Below, piece by piece: positions 16,470-25,802 of a DNA stretch of 64,000 bases (position 1 is the first letter of the stretch; each line of letters opens with the position of its first letter). The DNA comes from Curvibacter sp. (lineage in GTDB: Bacteria; Pseudomonadota; Gammaproteobacteria; Burkholderiales; Burkholderiaceae_C). The stretch spans positions 30,077 to 94,076 of the forward strand of contig JADCGR010000051.1 in the NCBI GenBank assembly GCA_020248905.1, given 5' to 3'. The position numbers were made by a program, and so were the translations under genes. The notes under the pieces are model-generated. The model did not search any database. It saw nothing but the letters and a program-made list of their open reading frames with translations, and was not told the origin of the DNA.

Positions 16470-17756
16470 TCAGCCTTTGCGGTTGAGCAGCGCGTAAAGC
16501 ACGATGGCACCAAAGGTTGCCGTGCCGATGCCGCCCAGCGCGAACTCGCCAAACTTCAGCGTGAAGTCGCCCGTACCTAGCACCAGCGTGACGGCGGCGA
16601 CGATGAGGTTCTTGTTCTGGCTGAAGTCCACCTTGTTGTCCACCCAGATCTTGGCGCCTGCAATGGCAATGAGGCCGAAGACCACAATGGACACGCCGCC
16701 CATGACCGGCAGCGGAATGGCCTGGATCACGGCGCCAAATTTGGGGCTGAAGCCCAGAAGCACGGCGATGACGGCGGCCACGACGAAGATGGCCGTGGAG
16801 TAGATCTTGGTGGCGGCCATCACCCCGATGTTCTCGGCATAGGTGGTCACGCCCGTGCCGCCGGCCGAGCCGCTGACCATGGTGGCAACGCCGTCGCCGA
16901 TGAAGGCCTTGCCCATGTAGGCGTCTAGGTTCTTGCCGGTCATGGCGGTCACCGCCTTGATGTGGCCCAGGTTCTCGGCCACGAGGATGATGGCCACCGG
17001 GGCGATCAGCAGCATGGCGTTGGCCTCAAACACGGGCGCGGTGAAGTTGGGCAGGCCGAACCAGGCGGCGCTCATCACACCCGACAGATCCATGGGCTTG
17101 CCCAAGCCCAGGCCGTTGGTAAGGATCGCGTAAATCACGGTGGCCACGAAAAGGCCCACAAGGATCAGCAGGCGTTGCACCATGCCCTGGGTGAGCACGG
17201 CTATCAGGCCCACGCTGACGAAGGTGACGAGCTGCATCCAGCTGTCAAAGTTGCTGGCCGCCATATTCTTGACCGGAATGCCCGCCAGGTTCAGGCCAAT
17301 CACGGCCACCACGGCGCCCGTCACCACCGGCGGCATGAAGCGCTCGATCCAGCCTGTGCCCACAGCCTGCACGATGAAGCCGATGAGGGTGTAGGCCACG
17401 CCGCAGGCAATGATGCCGCCCAGCGCCACGCCAATATTGGCGTTGGGCCCCTTGCCCGCAAAGGCTGTGGCGGCAATCACCACGCCGATGAAGGCAAAGC
17501 TCGAGCCCAGGTAGCTGGGCACCTTGCCGCCAGTGATGACAAAAAAAATCAGCGTGCCGATGCCGCTCATGAGGATGGCGATGTTCGGGTCGAAGCCCAT
17601 GAGGATGGGCGCAAGCACGGTGGCACCGAACATGGCGATCACGTGCTGCACGCCCATCACGGCCGTCTGCGGCCAGGGCAGGCGTTCATCCGGCCCGATC
17701 ACGCCGCCCTGCTGCAGCACGTCGGCACTTTTCTCTGTCCACTGGAAGAGGCTCAT
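16470..17756 (-). CDS. Uracil/pyrimidine:proton symporter (NCS2 family, UraA/RutG-like)
   Basis: 428-residue inner-membrane transporter with about 14 hydrophobic segments. QHVIAMFGATVLAPILMGFD, PSYLGSSFAFIGV and the Glu-containing VAENLGHIKAV are NCS2 signatures, as is SGSAGGTGVTTYAENIG. The sequence resembles E. coli RutG and UraA. Divergent transcription from upp (uracil phosphoribosyltransferase) supports uracil uptake and salvage. The 127-base gap between them holds GATGCT-AA-AGCATC (17785-17798), a possible operator. Confidence 0.92.
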   Translation of the reverse strand: MSLFQWTEKSADVLQQGGVIGPDERLPWPQTAVMGVQHVIAMFGATVLAPILMGFDPNIAILMSGIGTLIFFVITGGKVPSYLGSSFAFIGVVIAATAFAGKGPNANIGVALGGIIACGVAYTLIGFIVQAVGTGWIERFMPPVVTGAVVAVIGLNLAGIPVKNMAASNFDSWMQLVTFVSVGLIAVLTQGMVQRLLILVGLFVATVIYAILTNGLGLGKPMDLSGVMSAAWFGLPNFTAPVFEANAMLLIAPVAIILVAENLGHIKAVTAMTGKNLDAYMGKAFIGDGVATMVSGSAGGTGVTTYAENIGVMAATKIYSTAIFVVAAVIAVLLGFSPKFGAVIQAIPLPVMGGVSIVVFGLIAIAGAKIWVDNKVDFSQNKNLIVAAVTLVLGTGDFTLKFGEFALGGIGTATFGAIVLYALLNRKG

Positions 17757-17883
17757 CTTCTTCTCCTTGGGTTACGGTGCCCGCGATGCTAAAGCATCCC
17801 CATTACGGGCCTCGCATCGTTGGTGAGAGTCGCGCGACAATCAAGCCGTCGCTCCCCCACATCCCTCACGAAAGCCCAGCGCC

Positions 17884-18537
17884 ATGATCGCCCTCGACCC
17901 CGCCGCCCGCGCCAACGTCACGCTCGTCGACCATCCCCTGGTGCAGCACAAGCTGACCCTCATGCGCAAGAAGGAGGCCAGCACCAGCAGCTTCCGCCGC
18001 CTGCTGGGTGAGCTGGCCAGCCTCATGGTCTACGAGGTCTGCCGCGATCTGCCCATGCAGGAGGTGCAGATCGACACCCCGCTGGAGACGATGAGCAGCA
18101 GGGTCATCGACGGCAAGAAGCTGGTCTTCGCCAGCATCCTGCGTGCGGGCAACGGCATTCTTGATGGCATGCTCTCCGTGGTGCCCGGCGCGCGCGTCGG
18201 GCACATTGGCCTGTACCGCGACCCGCATACCCTGCGGGCCGTGGAGTATTACTTCAAGATGCCCAAGGCGATGGAGGAACGCGATGTGATCGTCGTCGAT
18301 CCCATGCTGGCCACGGGCAACTCGGCTGCGGCAGCGGTGGCGCGGCTCAAGGCTTGCAAGCCGCGCTCCATCAAGTTCCTGTGCCTGCTGGCCTGCCCCG
18401 AGGGCATCACGACGATGTACCGACAGCACCCGGACGTGCCTGTCTACACGGCTGCCATCGACCGCGAGCTCAATGATCACGGCTACATCCTGCCCGGCCT
18501 GGGCGACGCGGGGGACCGCATCTTTGGCACGCAGTAA
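17884..18537 (+). CDS. upp: Uracil phosphoribosyltransferase
   Basis: 217-residue cytoplasmic salvage enzyme making UMP from uracil and PRPP. The N-terminus [17 protein letters not shown] is typical. [14 protein letters not shown] carries the first conserved loop. The PRPP-binding [17 protein letters not shown] is near residue 135, and the uracil-binding C-terminus [17 protein letters not shown] is complete. It faces the uracil permease and is followed at 13 bases by the EVE-domain gene. Confidence 0.96.
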   Translation: MIALDPAARANVTLVDHPLVQHKLTLMRKKEASTSSFRRLLGELASLMVYEVCRDLPMQEVQIDTPLETMSSRVIDGKKLVFASILRAGNGILDGMLSVVPGARVGHIGLYRDPHTLRAVEYYFKMPKAMEERDVIVVDPMLATGNSAAAAVARLKACKPRSIKFLCLLACPEGITTMYRQHPDVPVYTAAIDRELNDHGYILPGLGDAGDRIFGTQ

Positions 18538-18550
18538 GCCGCCGCACCCG

Positions 18551-18967
18551 ATGCCGCATTACTGGCTCATGAAGTCCGAGCCCGACGAGGTCTCGACGAA
18601 CGGCGCGCCGGTCACCCCGCGCGCCACGGTGCCGTCGACCGGCGTGCGCAACGATGAGGCCCGCAACATCATGCGCGACGCCATGCGACCGCGCGACGGC
18701 GTGCCGTTCTACCACTCCAGCCGCGCCCAGCCCGGCATCGCGGGCATCGCCCGTGTGGCCTTGACCGCCTGCCCCGATCCCATCCAGTTCGACCCAAAGT
18801 CGCCCTACTTTGACTCGCGACCCGATGCCCCCCGCTGGCTGCTGGTGGACGTGAAGGTCCTGCGCAAGACGCGCCGGCTCACTCTGCCAGAGCGGCGCGC
18901 CGAGCCGGCGCTGGCCAGGCTGCGCGTGCTGCAGAAAGGCAACCGCCTTTCCATCGCCCCCGTGTAG
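18551..18967 (+). CDS. EVE domain protein
   Basis: 138 residues starting MPHYWLMKSEPDEVS, the classic EVE/thymocyte nuclear protein 1-like start. Further EVE landmarks are GVRNDEARNIMRDAMRPRDG, FYHSSRAQPGIAGIARV, SPYFDSRPDAPRW and the C-terminal LRVLQKGNRLSIAPV. EVE domains bind modified DNA or RNA bases. Compared with the usual 150-155 residues it is shortened around positions 17-27 (a TVPW.GVRN-like region reads TVPSTGVRN), so one loop of the binding pocket is altered. It may be co-transcribed with upp. Confidence 0.88.
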   Translation: MPHYWLMKSEPDEVSTNGAPVTPRATVPSTGVRNDEARNIMRDAMRPRDGVPFYHSSRAQPGIAGIARVALTACPDPIQFDPKSPYFDSRPDAPRWLLVDVKVLRKTRRLTLPERRAEPALARLRVLQKGNRLSIAPV

Positions 18968-19137
18968 CCCCGTGAGTAACGGCCCGTCGTGCAGCGCCTT
19001 GATGCGGCGTCTTGATGCGGCGCACGTCGGCCCCACCGCAGTCCCCTGAATCGGCCGAGGATCGTGCATTTTCCACAGGCGTCACGAGGGGAAATCGGTT
19101 AACCTGCCCCCCGTCGTGACTTTTCGGGAGCGTGCTC

Positions 19138-19663
19138 ATGACAGGACGAAGGCGTCTTCTGTACCGCAGCAACCAGTGGCTGTCCGCCCTGGCCTGCGGC
19201 GCGGTGGACGTCATCGTCGCCGACGAGCCCTTCGCCTCCCGCCTGGCCCAGCAGAAGGTGTGGTGTGCGCTGGCGGATTACCACGAAATGGAGACCGCGC
19301 GCCGCCTGCTCGGTGGCCTGTTCCTCAACGGCATGCTGACCTCGCGCGAAGACGTCATCGCCAGCCAGCCCGATCTGATGGAGCGCACCGTGCGCGCCAT
19401 CCTCCGCACCCTGGCCTGGATCGAGGCCCCAAGCAGGGCGCAGATCGTGGACGCGCTGGCACCGCCCCCGACCCAAGGAGCGCGCGGCCCTGCGCGACGT
19501 CCACGCCCTGCGCAAGCACGTCTATTCACCCGACGGGCACTTTTCTGCAGGGCAGATCGATTCCACCGAGCGCTTTCTTTACAGCACCGAGACCGAGATG
19601 AAGCAGCGCGGCTTTCGTCTGGGCAGCACGGTGGAAGAGCGCCGGGCGGGACGCACAGGCTGA
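19138..19663 (+). pseudogene. 5'-truncated, frameshifted ABC transporter substrate-binding protein (NMT1/SsuA-like)
   Basis: The frame from 19138 gives SNQWLSALACGAVDVIVADE and HEMETARRLLGGLFLNGMLT, which resembles the second lobe of nitrate/sulfonate/thiamine-precursor-type periplasmic binding proteins. The N-terminal half is absent. Near 19470 the similarity jumps frame and continues as ERAALRDVHALRKHVYSPDG and ends at the TGA at 19661-19663. Both defects indicate a dead fragment. No permease or ATPase partner is adjacent. Confidence 0.65.
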
Positions 19664-19703
19664 TGTCTCCCGCCGCGTGTCCCCCGCCAGGGCTGCCGAG
19701 CCC

Positions 19704-22454
19704 ATGACCCACGGCGATTCGTTCAAGCCCGGGCGCCGCGGCGCACGGATCTGGCAGGTCCTGGGCACCCGCAGCCTCAAGCGCCAGCTGGTTGCGCGCT
19801 TTGTTCTGGTCTTCATGCTCGTCACGGTCGTCGGGAGCCTGCTGGTCGTGTTGGCTTACCAGGCGCTGTCCCGTCAGACCGAGCGCCGCGTGGGCGACAA
19901 TTCACTGCAGAACCTGAAGCAGCGCTTCGAGCGGCAGCAGGATGTCTGGCTGCGCGATGCCGAAGAGGTCAAATCGCAGATCGACTTCATGCGCATCTTC
20001 GTGGCCCCCGACCAGGCCGGCAACCTGATGCGCTTGCAGGCGTACTTCGCCTCCATGGAAGGCAAACTGGACCGCTTTTCCTCGGGCGCCCTGCTGGACC
20101 CCCGGGGCCGGGTGGTCTTGCGCTATGGTCCCGAAGGGGGTGAGCTGGAGCGGCGACTGCGGGCAGACCCGGCCTTGCCGCGCTGGATGCACAGCGCCGA
20201 ACGGCGCCGCGTCTACGCCGTGCTTGCGCGGCCGCTGTGGCTAGGGGTTGAGGGGCGCGGGCTGCTGGTGATGCTGCAGCCTGTAGACGACGGCCTCCTG
20301 CGCCAGCTGACCGCTGCAGGCGCAGAACTCTATCTCGTGCTCGAGGGGCAGGTGCTGGCCAGCAGCGAGGGCGCCCGCGGCTACAACCGCCTGATTGACG
20401 CCGAGCACAGCGGTCACCTGGACAAAGACGCCGGCTTTTTCCTGGAGCAGCGCGTGCTGCCGCTGTTCGGGGCTGGTCCGCGGGATCCGCGGCTGGTGCT
20501 GCAGCAGCGCCCGGAGCCGGTGCTGTCCACCCCCGTCGTTCTGCTGGCCAGCTTCCTGCTCATGGCGGCCCTGGCCGGCGTGCTGTGGCTGGTGCTGGGG
20601 CGCTGGGTCAGCCGCCTGGCGCAGCGGGTGGCGCGGCTGTCGGACGCAGCGAGTGGCTTTGCCCGTCAGCATGCCCTGGGGCCCGCCGTGGAGCACGAAC
20701 TGCGCGAGGCGCAGGCCGAGGCGGACGACGAGATCAGCGCGGTGGCCGAGGCCAGCCGTGCGCTGATGAAGAGCGTCGAGCAGTACGATGAAGAGCGCTT
20801 CGCCTATTTGCAGACCCTGGACATGCTCGAAGAGGGCGTGGTCGAGCTGGCGGCTGACGGCCGTTACCTGCGCTGCAGCCCGGGCTGGTCGCAGCTGGCT
20901 GGCATCGAGGTGTTGCCGGGCGAGCGCATCTTCGACCACGTGCATCTGGACGACATCGACAACCTCGAGCACCAGTTCCAGCAGCTGGTCCAGGCAGACA
21001 AGACCGGCCTGAGCGGCCGCCTGCGTCTGCGCCGGCCCGACGCCAAGGAGCTCTGGGTCGAGTACCGCTTCATCAGCAGCACGGGCCTTGGCGGCCAGGT
21101 GCGCGGGGTGCTGCGTGACATCACGCAGAGCTACCAGCTCGAGAAGCACGTCACCCACATGGCCCTGCACGACGCGCTCACTGGCCTGCCCAACCGCGTG
21201 CTGCTGGAGGACCGCTGCAAGATGGCCTTGCGTAGCGCCGAGCGCAGCGGGATGACGGTGGCGCTGGGTTTTCTGGACCTGGACCATTTCAAGCACGTGA
21301 ACGACCAGTTCGGGCACAAGATGGGCGATGAACTGCTGACAACCCTCTCGGGTGCCCTGGGCAAGTGCCTGCGCTCGGGGGACACGCTGGCGCGCTGGGG
21401 CGGCGACGAGTTCGTGGTGCTGCTGACAGACCTGGGTGGCCATGCGGACGCGGAGGACGCCATCGCCAAGCTCGCCCAGGTCTGCCAGACGCCCATCCGC
21501 ATCGGCGAGACCGTGTTCAGTGCCACCTTCAGCATGGGCGTGGCCCTCTATCCGGCTGACGCCACCGACGTTGAGAACCTGCTCTCGCAGTCCGACCGTG
21601 CCATGTTCGCAGCCAAGCAGCAGGGGCGAAACACCGTGCGCTTCTTCGCCGAGATCGCGCAGCGCGAGGAAGACCGCAAGGCCCTGTACATCCAGAACCG
21701 GCTGGCCATCGCCATCCGCGAGGGCCGCATCAAGGCCTGGTTCCAGCCCATCGTCGACGCTCGCACCCACCGGGTGGTCAGCTGCGAGGCACTGGCTCGC
21801 TGGCAGGACGAGACCTACGGGTGGGTGTCGCCGGCCACCTTCGTTCCCATGGCGGAAAACCTGGGCCTGATCCGCGAGCTTGGGCAGCAGATCTGGAAGC
21901 AGTCCATCGAGAGCCTGCACCGCTGGCGCCAGCGCGGATTGGACATGCGCATCTCGGTCAACGTCTCGCGTCGCCAGCTATTCACGCCGACCTTCACTGC
22001 AGACCTGCTGGAAGACCTGGAGCGGCTCGCCATCCCGGTCTCGGTGGTCGACCTGGAGATCACCGAAAGCGTGGCGATGGAGGATGCCGAGCACACGGAA
22101 AGGCGTCTGGCCGAGCTCAGTGAGGCAGGTTTCGGCATCGCCATCGACGACTTCGGGACGGGGTTCTCTTCCCTCTCGCAGTTGCACGACATGCCGGCCA
22201 CCAAGATCAAGATCGACATCTCCTTCGTGCGCCGTGCCCAGACCGAGCAGGGCAGCCAGCTGATCCAGGCCGTGGTGAAGATTGCCTCGGCCTTCGGCCT
22301 GCAAACCGTGGCCGAAGGCGTGGAAAGCGCCGAGATTGCAAAGGTATTGACCGGCCAGGGGGTGACCTTGCTGCAGGGCTACCACTTCGGCAAGCCTATG
22401 AGCACCGAAGACTTTGAGCGCCACATCGACGCGCCGATTTCTGCGCCACCATGA
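19704..22454 (+). CDS. Membrane sensor with PAS, GGDEF and EAL domains (c-di-GMP synthase/phosphodiesterase)
   Basis: 916 residues from the ATG at 19704 (an in-frame GTG at 19677 is possible). Order: transmembrane helix about 31-54, periplasmic sensor region, second helix about 273-297, short HAMP-like segment, PAS about 374-475, GGDEF about 480-640, EAL about 650-910. The GGDEF motif is intact (RWGGDEFVVLL) and is preceded at the right spacing by the inhibitory RxxD site (RSGD). The EAL motif is intact (SCEALARW), as are the loop-6 residues IDDFGTGFSSL. Both activities are therefore possible. The stop overlaps the aacS start by ATGA. Confidence 0.94.
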   Translation: MTHGDSFKPGRRGARIWQVLGTRSLKRQLVARFVLVFMLVTVVGSLLVVLAYQALSRQTERRVGDNSLQNLKQRFERQQDVWLRDAEEVKSQIDFMRIFVAPDQAGNLMRLQAYFASMEGKLDRFSSGALLDPRGRVVLRYGPEGGELERRLRADPALPRWMHSAERRRVYAVLARPLWLGVEGRGLLVMLQPVDDGLLRQLTAAGAELYLVLEGQVLASSEGARGYNRLIDAEHSGHLDKDAGFFLEQRVLPLFGAGPRDPRLVLQQRPEPVLSTPVVLLASFLLMAALAGVLWLVLGRWVSRLAQRVARLSDAASGFARQHALGPAVEHELREAQAEADDEISAVAEASRALMKSVEQYDEERFAYLQTLDMLEEGVVELAADGRYLRCSPGWSQLAGIEVLPGERIFDHVHLDDIDNLEHQFQQLVQADKTGLSGRLRLRRPDAKELWVEYRFISSTGLGGQVRGVLRDITQSYQLEKHVTHMALHDALTGLPNRVLLEDRCKMALRSAERSGMTVALGFLDLDHFKHVNDQFGHKMGDELLTTLSGALGKCLRSGDTLARWGGDEFVVLLTDLGGHADAEDAIAKLAQVCQTPIRIGETVFSATFSMGVALYPADATDVENLLSQSDRAMFAAKQQGRNTVRFFAEIAQREEDRKALYIQNRLAIAIREGRIKAWFQPIVDARTHRVVSCEALARWQDETYGWVSPATFVPMAENLGLIRELGQQIWKQSIESLHRWRQRGLDMRISVNVSRRQLFTPTFTADLLEDLERLAIPVSVVDLEITESVAMEDAEHTERRLAELSEAGFGIAIDDFGTGFSSLSQLHDMPATKIKIDISFVRRAQTEQGSQLIQAVVKIASAFGLQTVAEGVESAEIAKVLTGQGVTLLQGYHFGKPMSTEDFERHIDAPISAPP

Positions 22455-24592
22455 GCCATCCCCCCTACATCCCCCAGATCCGCCTGTACCAGGACTGGCT
22501 GCGCACGCAGCGCGGGCTGGACTTCAGTGCCTATGACGCGCTCTGGCGCTGGTCCGTGACTGATCTGGACGCTTATTGGCAAAGCATCTGGGATTGCTAC
22601 GGGGTTTACTCGCCGACACCCCACACGGCGGTGCTGGCCGAAAACCGCATGCCCGGCGCGCGCTGGTTTCCCGGGGCGCGCGTGAACTATGCGCAGCAGG
22701 TGCTGCGGCATGTGGAGCCCGCGCATGCCGCGGGTTTCCCGGCGATCGTGAGCCATGACGAGGCGAGCCTCGCGCGCGGCGCGCCCGTCGGCGAGCTTTC
22801 CTGGCCCGAGCTGCAAAGGCAGGTGGCCTCGCTGGCCCTGCGCCTGCAGGAGCAGGGCGTGGGCGAGGGAGACCGCGTCGTGGCCTACCTGCCCAACATA
22901 CCCGAGGCCACGGTTGCGTTCCTGGCTGTGGTCAGCATCGGTGCGGTCTGGAGCATCTGCGCGCCCGACATGGGCACGGCGGCCGTGCTCGACCGTTTCC
23001 GCCAGATCGAGCCCAAGGTGCTCATTGCCGTCGACGGGGCGCGCTACGGCGGGCGTGACGCCGACCGGCGTGCGGCCGTGGCAGAGCTGTGCGCGGCCCT
23101 GCCGAGCCTGCAGGCGCTCATCCGTCTGCCTCGCCTGGGCTTGCCTGAGGTGCTGGTTGGCAGCGGGGTGCAGGTCGTGCCCTGGGCGCAGGCGGTGGCG
23201 CGCGACGATGCGCAGACCGCGGCCTTCAAGCCCCTTTCGGTGCCCTTCGACCATCCGCTGTGGGTTGTTTATTCCAGCGGTACCACGGGCCTGCCTAAGC
23301 CCATCGTGCACGGCCACGGCGGCATCCTCATCGTTGCGCTGGCCTTCACTCTGCACACCGACATCGGCTGCAGCTATGCGCCCAACACTTTGGGCGAGCG
23401 CTTCCACTGGTACAGCTCCACCGGCTGGGTGATGTGGAACTGCCAGGTCAGCGGTCTGCTCACGGGCACCACCATCTGCCTCTTCGACGGCAGCCCGGGC
23501 GGCTTGACCGTGGACGCCGCTGGCCACAAGCAGGCGCCAGACTGGACCACCTTGTGGCGCTTCGCCGCCGCCACGCGCACCACGGTCTTCGGTGCCGGCG
23601 CCGCCTTCTATGCCAATGTCATGAAGGCCGGCGTTGATCTGGCCCGCTGCGGCGATCTCACGCGCATTCGAGCCCTGGGCTCCACGGGCTCGCCGCTATC
23701 CGAGGATGTGCAGCGCTGGACCAGTGTGCAGATGCGACGCGTCAATCCGAGGGCGGGCGGTACGCGCAAGCAGCCCGGTGACATCTGGTGGAGCAATATC
23801 TCGGGTGGTACCGATTTTGCGGGTGCCTTCATCGGCGGCCAACGCGAACTGCCCCAGGTGCCCGGCGAGATGCAGTGCCGCGTGCTGGGTTGCGCGGTCG
23901 AGGCCTGGAACGAGCAGGGTGAGCCGGTGACCGAGGCTGTTGGAGAACTGGTCTGCACGCAGCCGATCCCCAGCATGCCGATTTACTTCTGGAACGATGC
24001 GGGCCAGCAGCGCTACTTGGCCAGCTACTTTGACATGTACCCCGCAGGACTCGGCCGCCGGCCGGGCGGCGGCGATGCGCCGGCCAGTGCCGGCCCGGTC
24101 TGGCGCCACGGGGACTGGCTCAAGATCACCTCGCGCGGCAGCTGCATCATCTACGGGCGCAGCGACGCCACCATCAACCGCCATGGCCTGCGCATGGGCA
24201 CAAGCGAGCTGTACAGCGCGGTGGAGGCGCTGCCCGAAGTGCTGGACGCCATGGTGGTGGACCTGGAGTATCTGGGCCGCGAGAGCTTCATGCCGCTGTT
24301 CGTGGTGCTGCGCCCGGGCCAGGTGCTGGATACGGCCATGAAGTCAAGGATCAACGACGCCATCAAGACTGCGCTGTCGCCACGCTTCGTGCCCAACGAG
24401 ATCCTCCAGGTGGATGAGATCCCGCGCACCCTCAGCGGCAAGAAGCAGGAGCTGCCCATCAAGAAGCTGCTGCTCGGTCAGCCCCCCGAGAAAGTGGTCA
24501 ACCGCGACGCGATGGCCAACCCGGCTTGCCTGGGCTGGTATGTGGCCTATGCCGGGACCTACGCACAGCGCCAGGGCGCGAATAGTCGCTGA
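22451..24592 (+). CDS. aacS: Acetoacetate-CoA ligase (acetoacetyl-CoA synthetase)
   Basis: 713-residue ANL-superfamily ligase that makes acetoacetyl-CoA from acetoacetate, ATP and CoA. The core motif is VVYSSGTTGLPKPIVHG. ERFHWYSSTGWVMWN, WWSNISGGTDFAGAF and the C-terminal GRSDATINRHGLRMGTSELY plus PRTLSGKKQELPIKK (with the catalytic Lys) all match acetoacetyl-CoA synthetases. It is longer than the usual 650, with an extra Gly/Pro/Ala loop around GLGRRPGGGDAPASAGP. The ATG overlaps the stop of the GGDEF-EAL gene, so translation of the two is probably linked. Confidence 0.93.
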   Translation: MSHPPYIPQIRLYQDWLRTQRGLDFSAYDALWRWSVTDLDAYWQSIWDCYGVYSPTPHTAVLAENRMPGARWFPGARVNYAQQVLRHVEPAHAAGFPAIVSHDEASLARGAPVGELSWPELQRQVASLALRLQEQGVGEGDRVVAYLPNIPEATVAFLAVVSIGAVWSICAPDMGTAAVLDRFRQIEPKVLIAVDGARYGGRDADRRAAVAELCAALPSLQALIRLPRLGLPEVLVGSGVQVVPWAQAVARDDAQTAAFKPLSVPFDHPLWVVYSSGTTGLPKPIVHGHGGILIVALAFTLHTDIGCSYAPNTLGERFHWYSSTGWVMWNCQVSGLLTGTTICLFDGSPGGLTVDAAGHKQAPDWTTLWRFAAATRTTVFGAGAAFYANVMKAGVDLARCGDLTRIRALGSTGSPLSEDVQRWTSVQMRRVNPRAGGTRKQPGDIWWSNISGGTDFAGAFIGGQRELPQVPGEMQCRVLGCAVEAWNEQGEPVTEAVGELVCTQPIPSMPIYFWNDAGQQRYLASYFDMYPAGLGRRPGGGDAPASAGPVWRHGDWLKITSRGSCIIYGRSDATINRHGLRMGTSELYSAVEALPEVLDAMVVDLEYLGRESFMPLFVVLRPGQVLDTAMKSRINDAIKTALSPRFVPNEILQVDEIPRTLSGKKQELPIKKLLLGQPPEKVVNRDAMANPACLGWYVAYAGTYAQRQGANSR

Positions 24593-24646
24593 TTTTCCTC
24601 AGATGTTTCATAGCCGGGCCCGGATGGCCCCCACAATGCGTACGTG

Positions 24647-25792
24647 ATGCTCAACACACCCACGCTGCTGATGGCCAACTTCATGGTGGCCTCGCTGTTT
24701 GCCGTCTGCCTAGGGCTGGTGTCGCGCCGTGAGCGCGCTGAAGGCTTGTGGCAGTGGGCTGCTGCCATGGCCAGCCTCGCCGCCTGCATGCTTCTGTTGA
24801 TGTTCCGTGGTCGCACCACCGACTGGCTGGCGATTGGTGCCCCCGCGCTGCTGCTTTGCGCGACTTTTGCCCAGATGCTCGACAGTGTGGCGCGTTTCCA
24901 GCAGCGCCCGGCGCCCGCCTGGATGGTCTGGGGGCCGCTGCCGCTCACGGCGCTCTTCTCCCTGGCCCTGGTGAACGGCCTGCGGCCCGGCCTGCTGCCC
25001 ACAGGGCTGCTACTGGTGACCCAGCTGCTGCTGGTGCTCGTGTTTCTGCGCCGTGGCTGGCAGGCTGTGCCGGGCTACGGCAAACACTTCCTGGCGATGG
25101 GCATGCTGCTGTTTACCCTGAACATGCTGGCGCGCCCGGTCCTGCTCCTGCTTGGTTACGTGAACCCGACCGTGCCTCTGGCATCGGACGCGATCCAGGC
25201 CGCTGCCTTTCTGAGCACCATGGCGGGGGTCATCCTGAGCGGTCTGGGCGTGCTCGTCATGGCCAAGGATCGTACCGATGAACACAACCGGGCGCTCGCG
25301 CTGATGGACGAACTGACGGGCCTGTACAACCGCCGCCACACGCAGCAGACCCTGGTACGGCAACTCGCCCAGGCCCGCCGCGCCCAGCGGCCTTTGGCGG
25401 TGCTGATGCTCGATGTGGACCATTTCAAGCGCGTCAACGACACCTACGGGCATCCCACGGGCGACCAGGTGTTGCGCGAGCTGGCCCTGCGCATCCTTGA
25501 GCGCCTGCGTGCCCAGGATTTGGCTGGCCGCTGGGGCGGGGAGGAGTTTCTTGTGGTGCTGCCTGACACCGATGCCCGGGGCGCGCAGGCGCTGGCCGGT
25601 CAGCTGATTCTTGCCATCGAAGGCCGGCCCTTTCTTGCCGCCAACGGCAAGCCGCTGCGCCTGACGGCCAGCGTCGGGGTTCACGTCTTGCCAGCCGGCG
25701 AGGCCGGCGAGCGCGACGACATGATCAGCGCGGCCGACCGCGCCTTGTACCTGGCCAAGGAGCGCGGGCGTAACCGGGTAGAAGTGCTATGA
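24647..25792 (+). CDS. Membrane diguanylate cyclase (GGDEF)
   Basis: 381 residues from ATG 24647; a GTG one codon earlier is equally possible. The first 210 residues hold about six or seven hydrophobic helices (ANFMVASLFAVCLGLVS through FLSTMAGVILSGLGVLVMA), like other integral-membrane sensors of unknown signal. A GGDEF domain follows, with MDELTGLYNRRH, LMLDVDHFKRVNDTYGH, and an active-site RWGGEEFLVVL. An RxxD inhibitory site (RAQD) lies five residues before it. It follows aacS by 54 bases in the same direction. Confidence 0.93.
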   Translation: MLNTPTLLMANFMVASLFAVCLGLVSRRERAEGLWQWAAAMASLAACMLLLMFRGRTTDWLAIGAPALLLCATFAQMLDSVARFQQRPAPAWMVWGPLPLTALFSLALVNGLRPGLLPTGLLLVTQLLLVLVFLRRGWQAVPGYGKHFLAMGMLLFTLNMLARPVLLLLGYVNPTVPLASDAIQAAAFLSTMAGVILSGLGVLVMAKDRTDEHNRALALMDELTGLYNRRHTQQTLVRQLAQARRAQRPLAVLMLDVDHFKRVNDTYGHPTGDQVLRELALRILERLRAQDLAGRWGGEEFLVVLPDTDARGAQALAGQLILAIEGRPFLAANGKPLRLTASVGVHVLPAGEAGERDDMISAADRALYLAKERGRNRVEVL

Positions 25793-25802
25793 ACGCGCGC
25801 GC

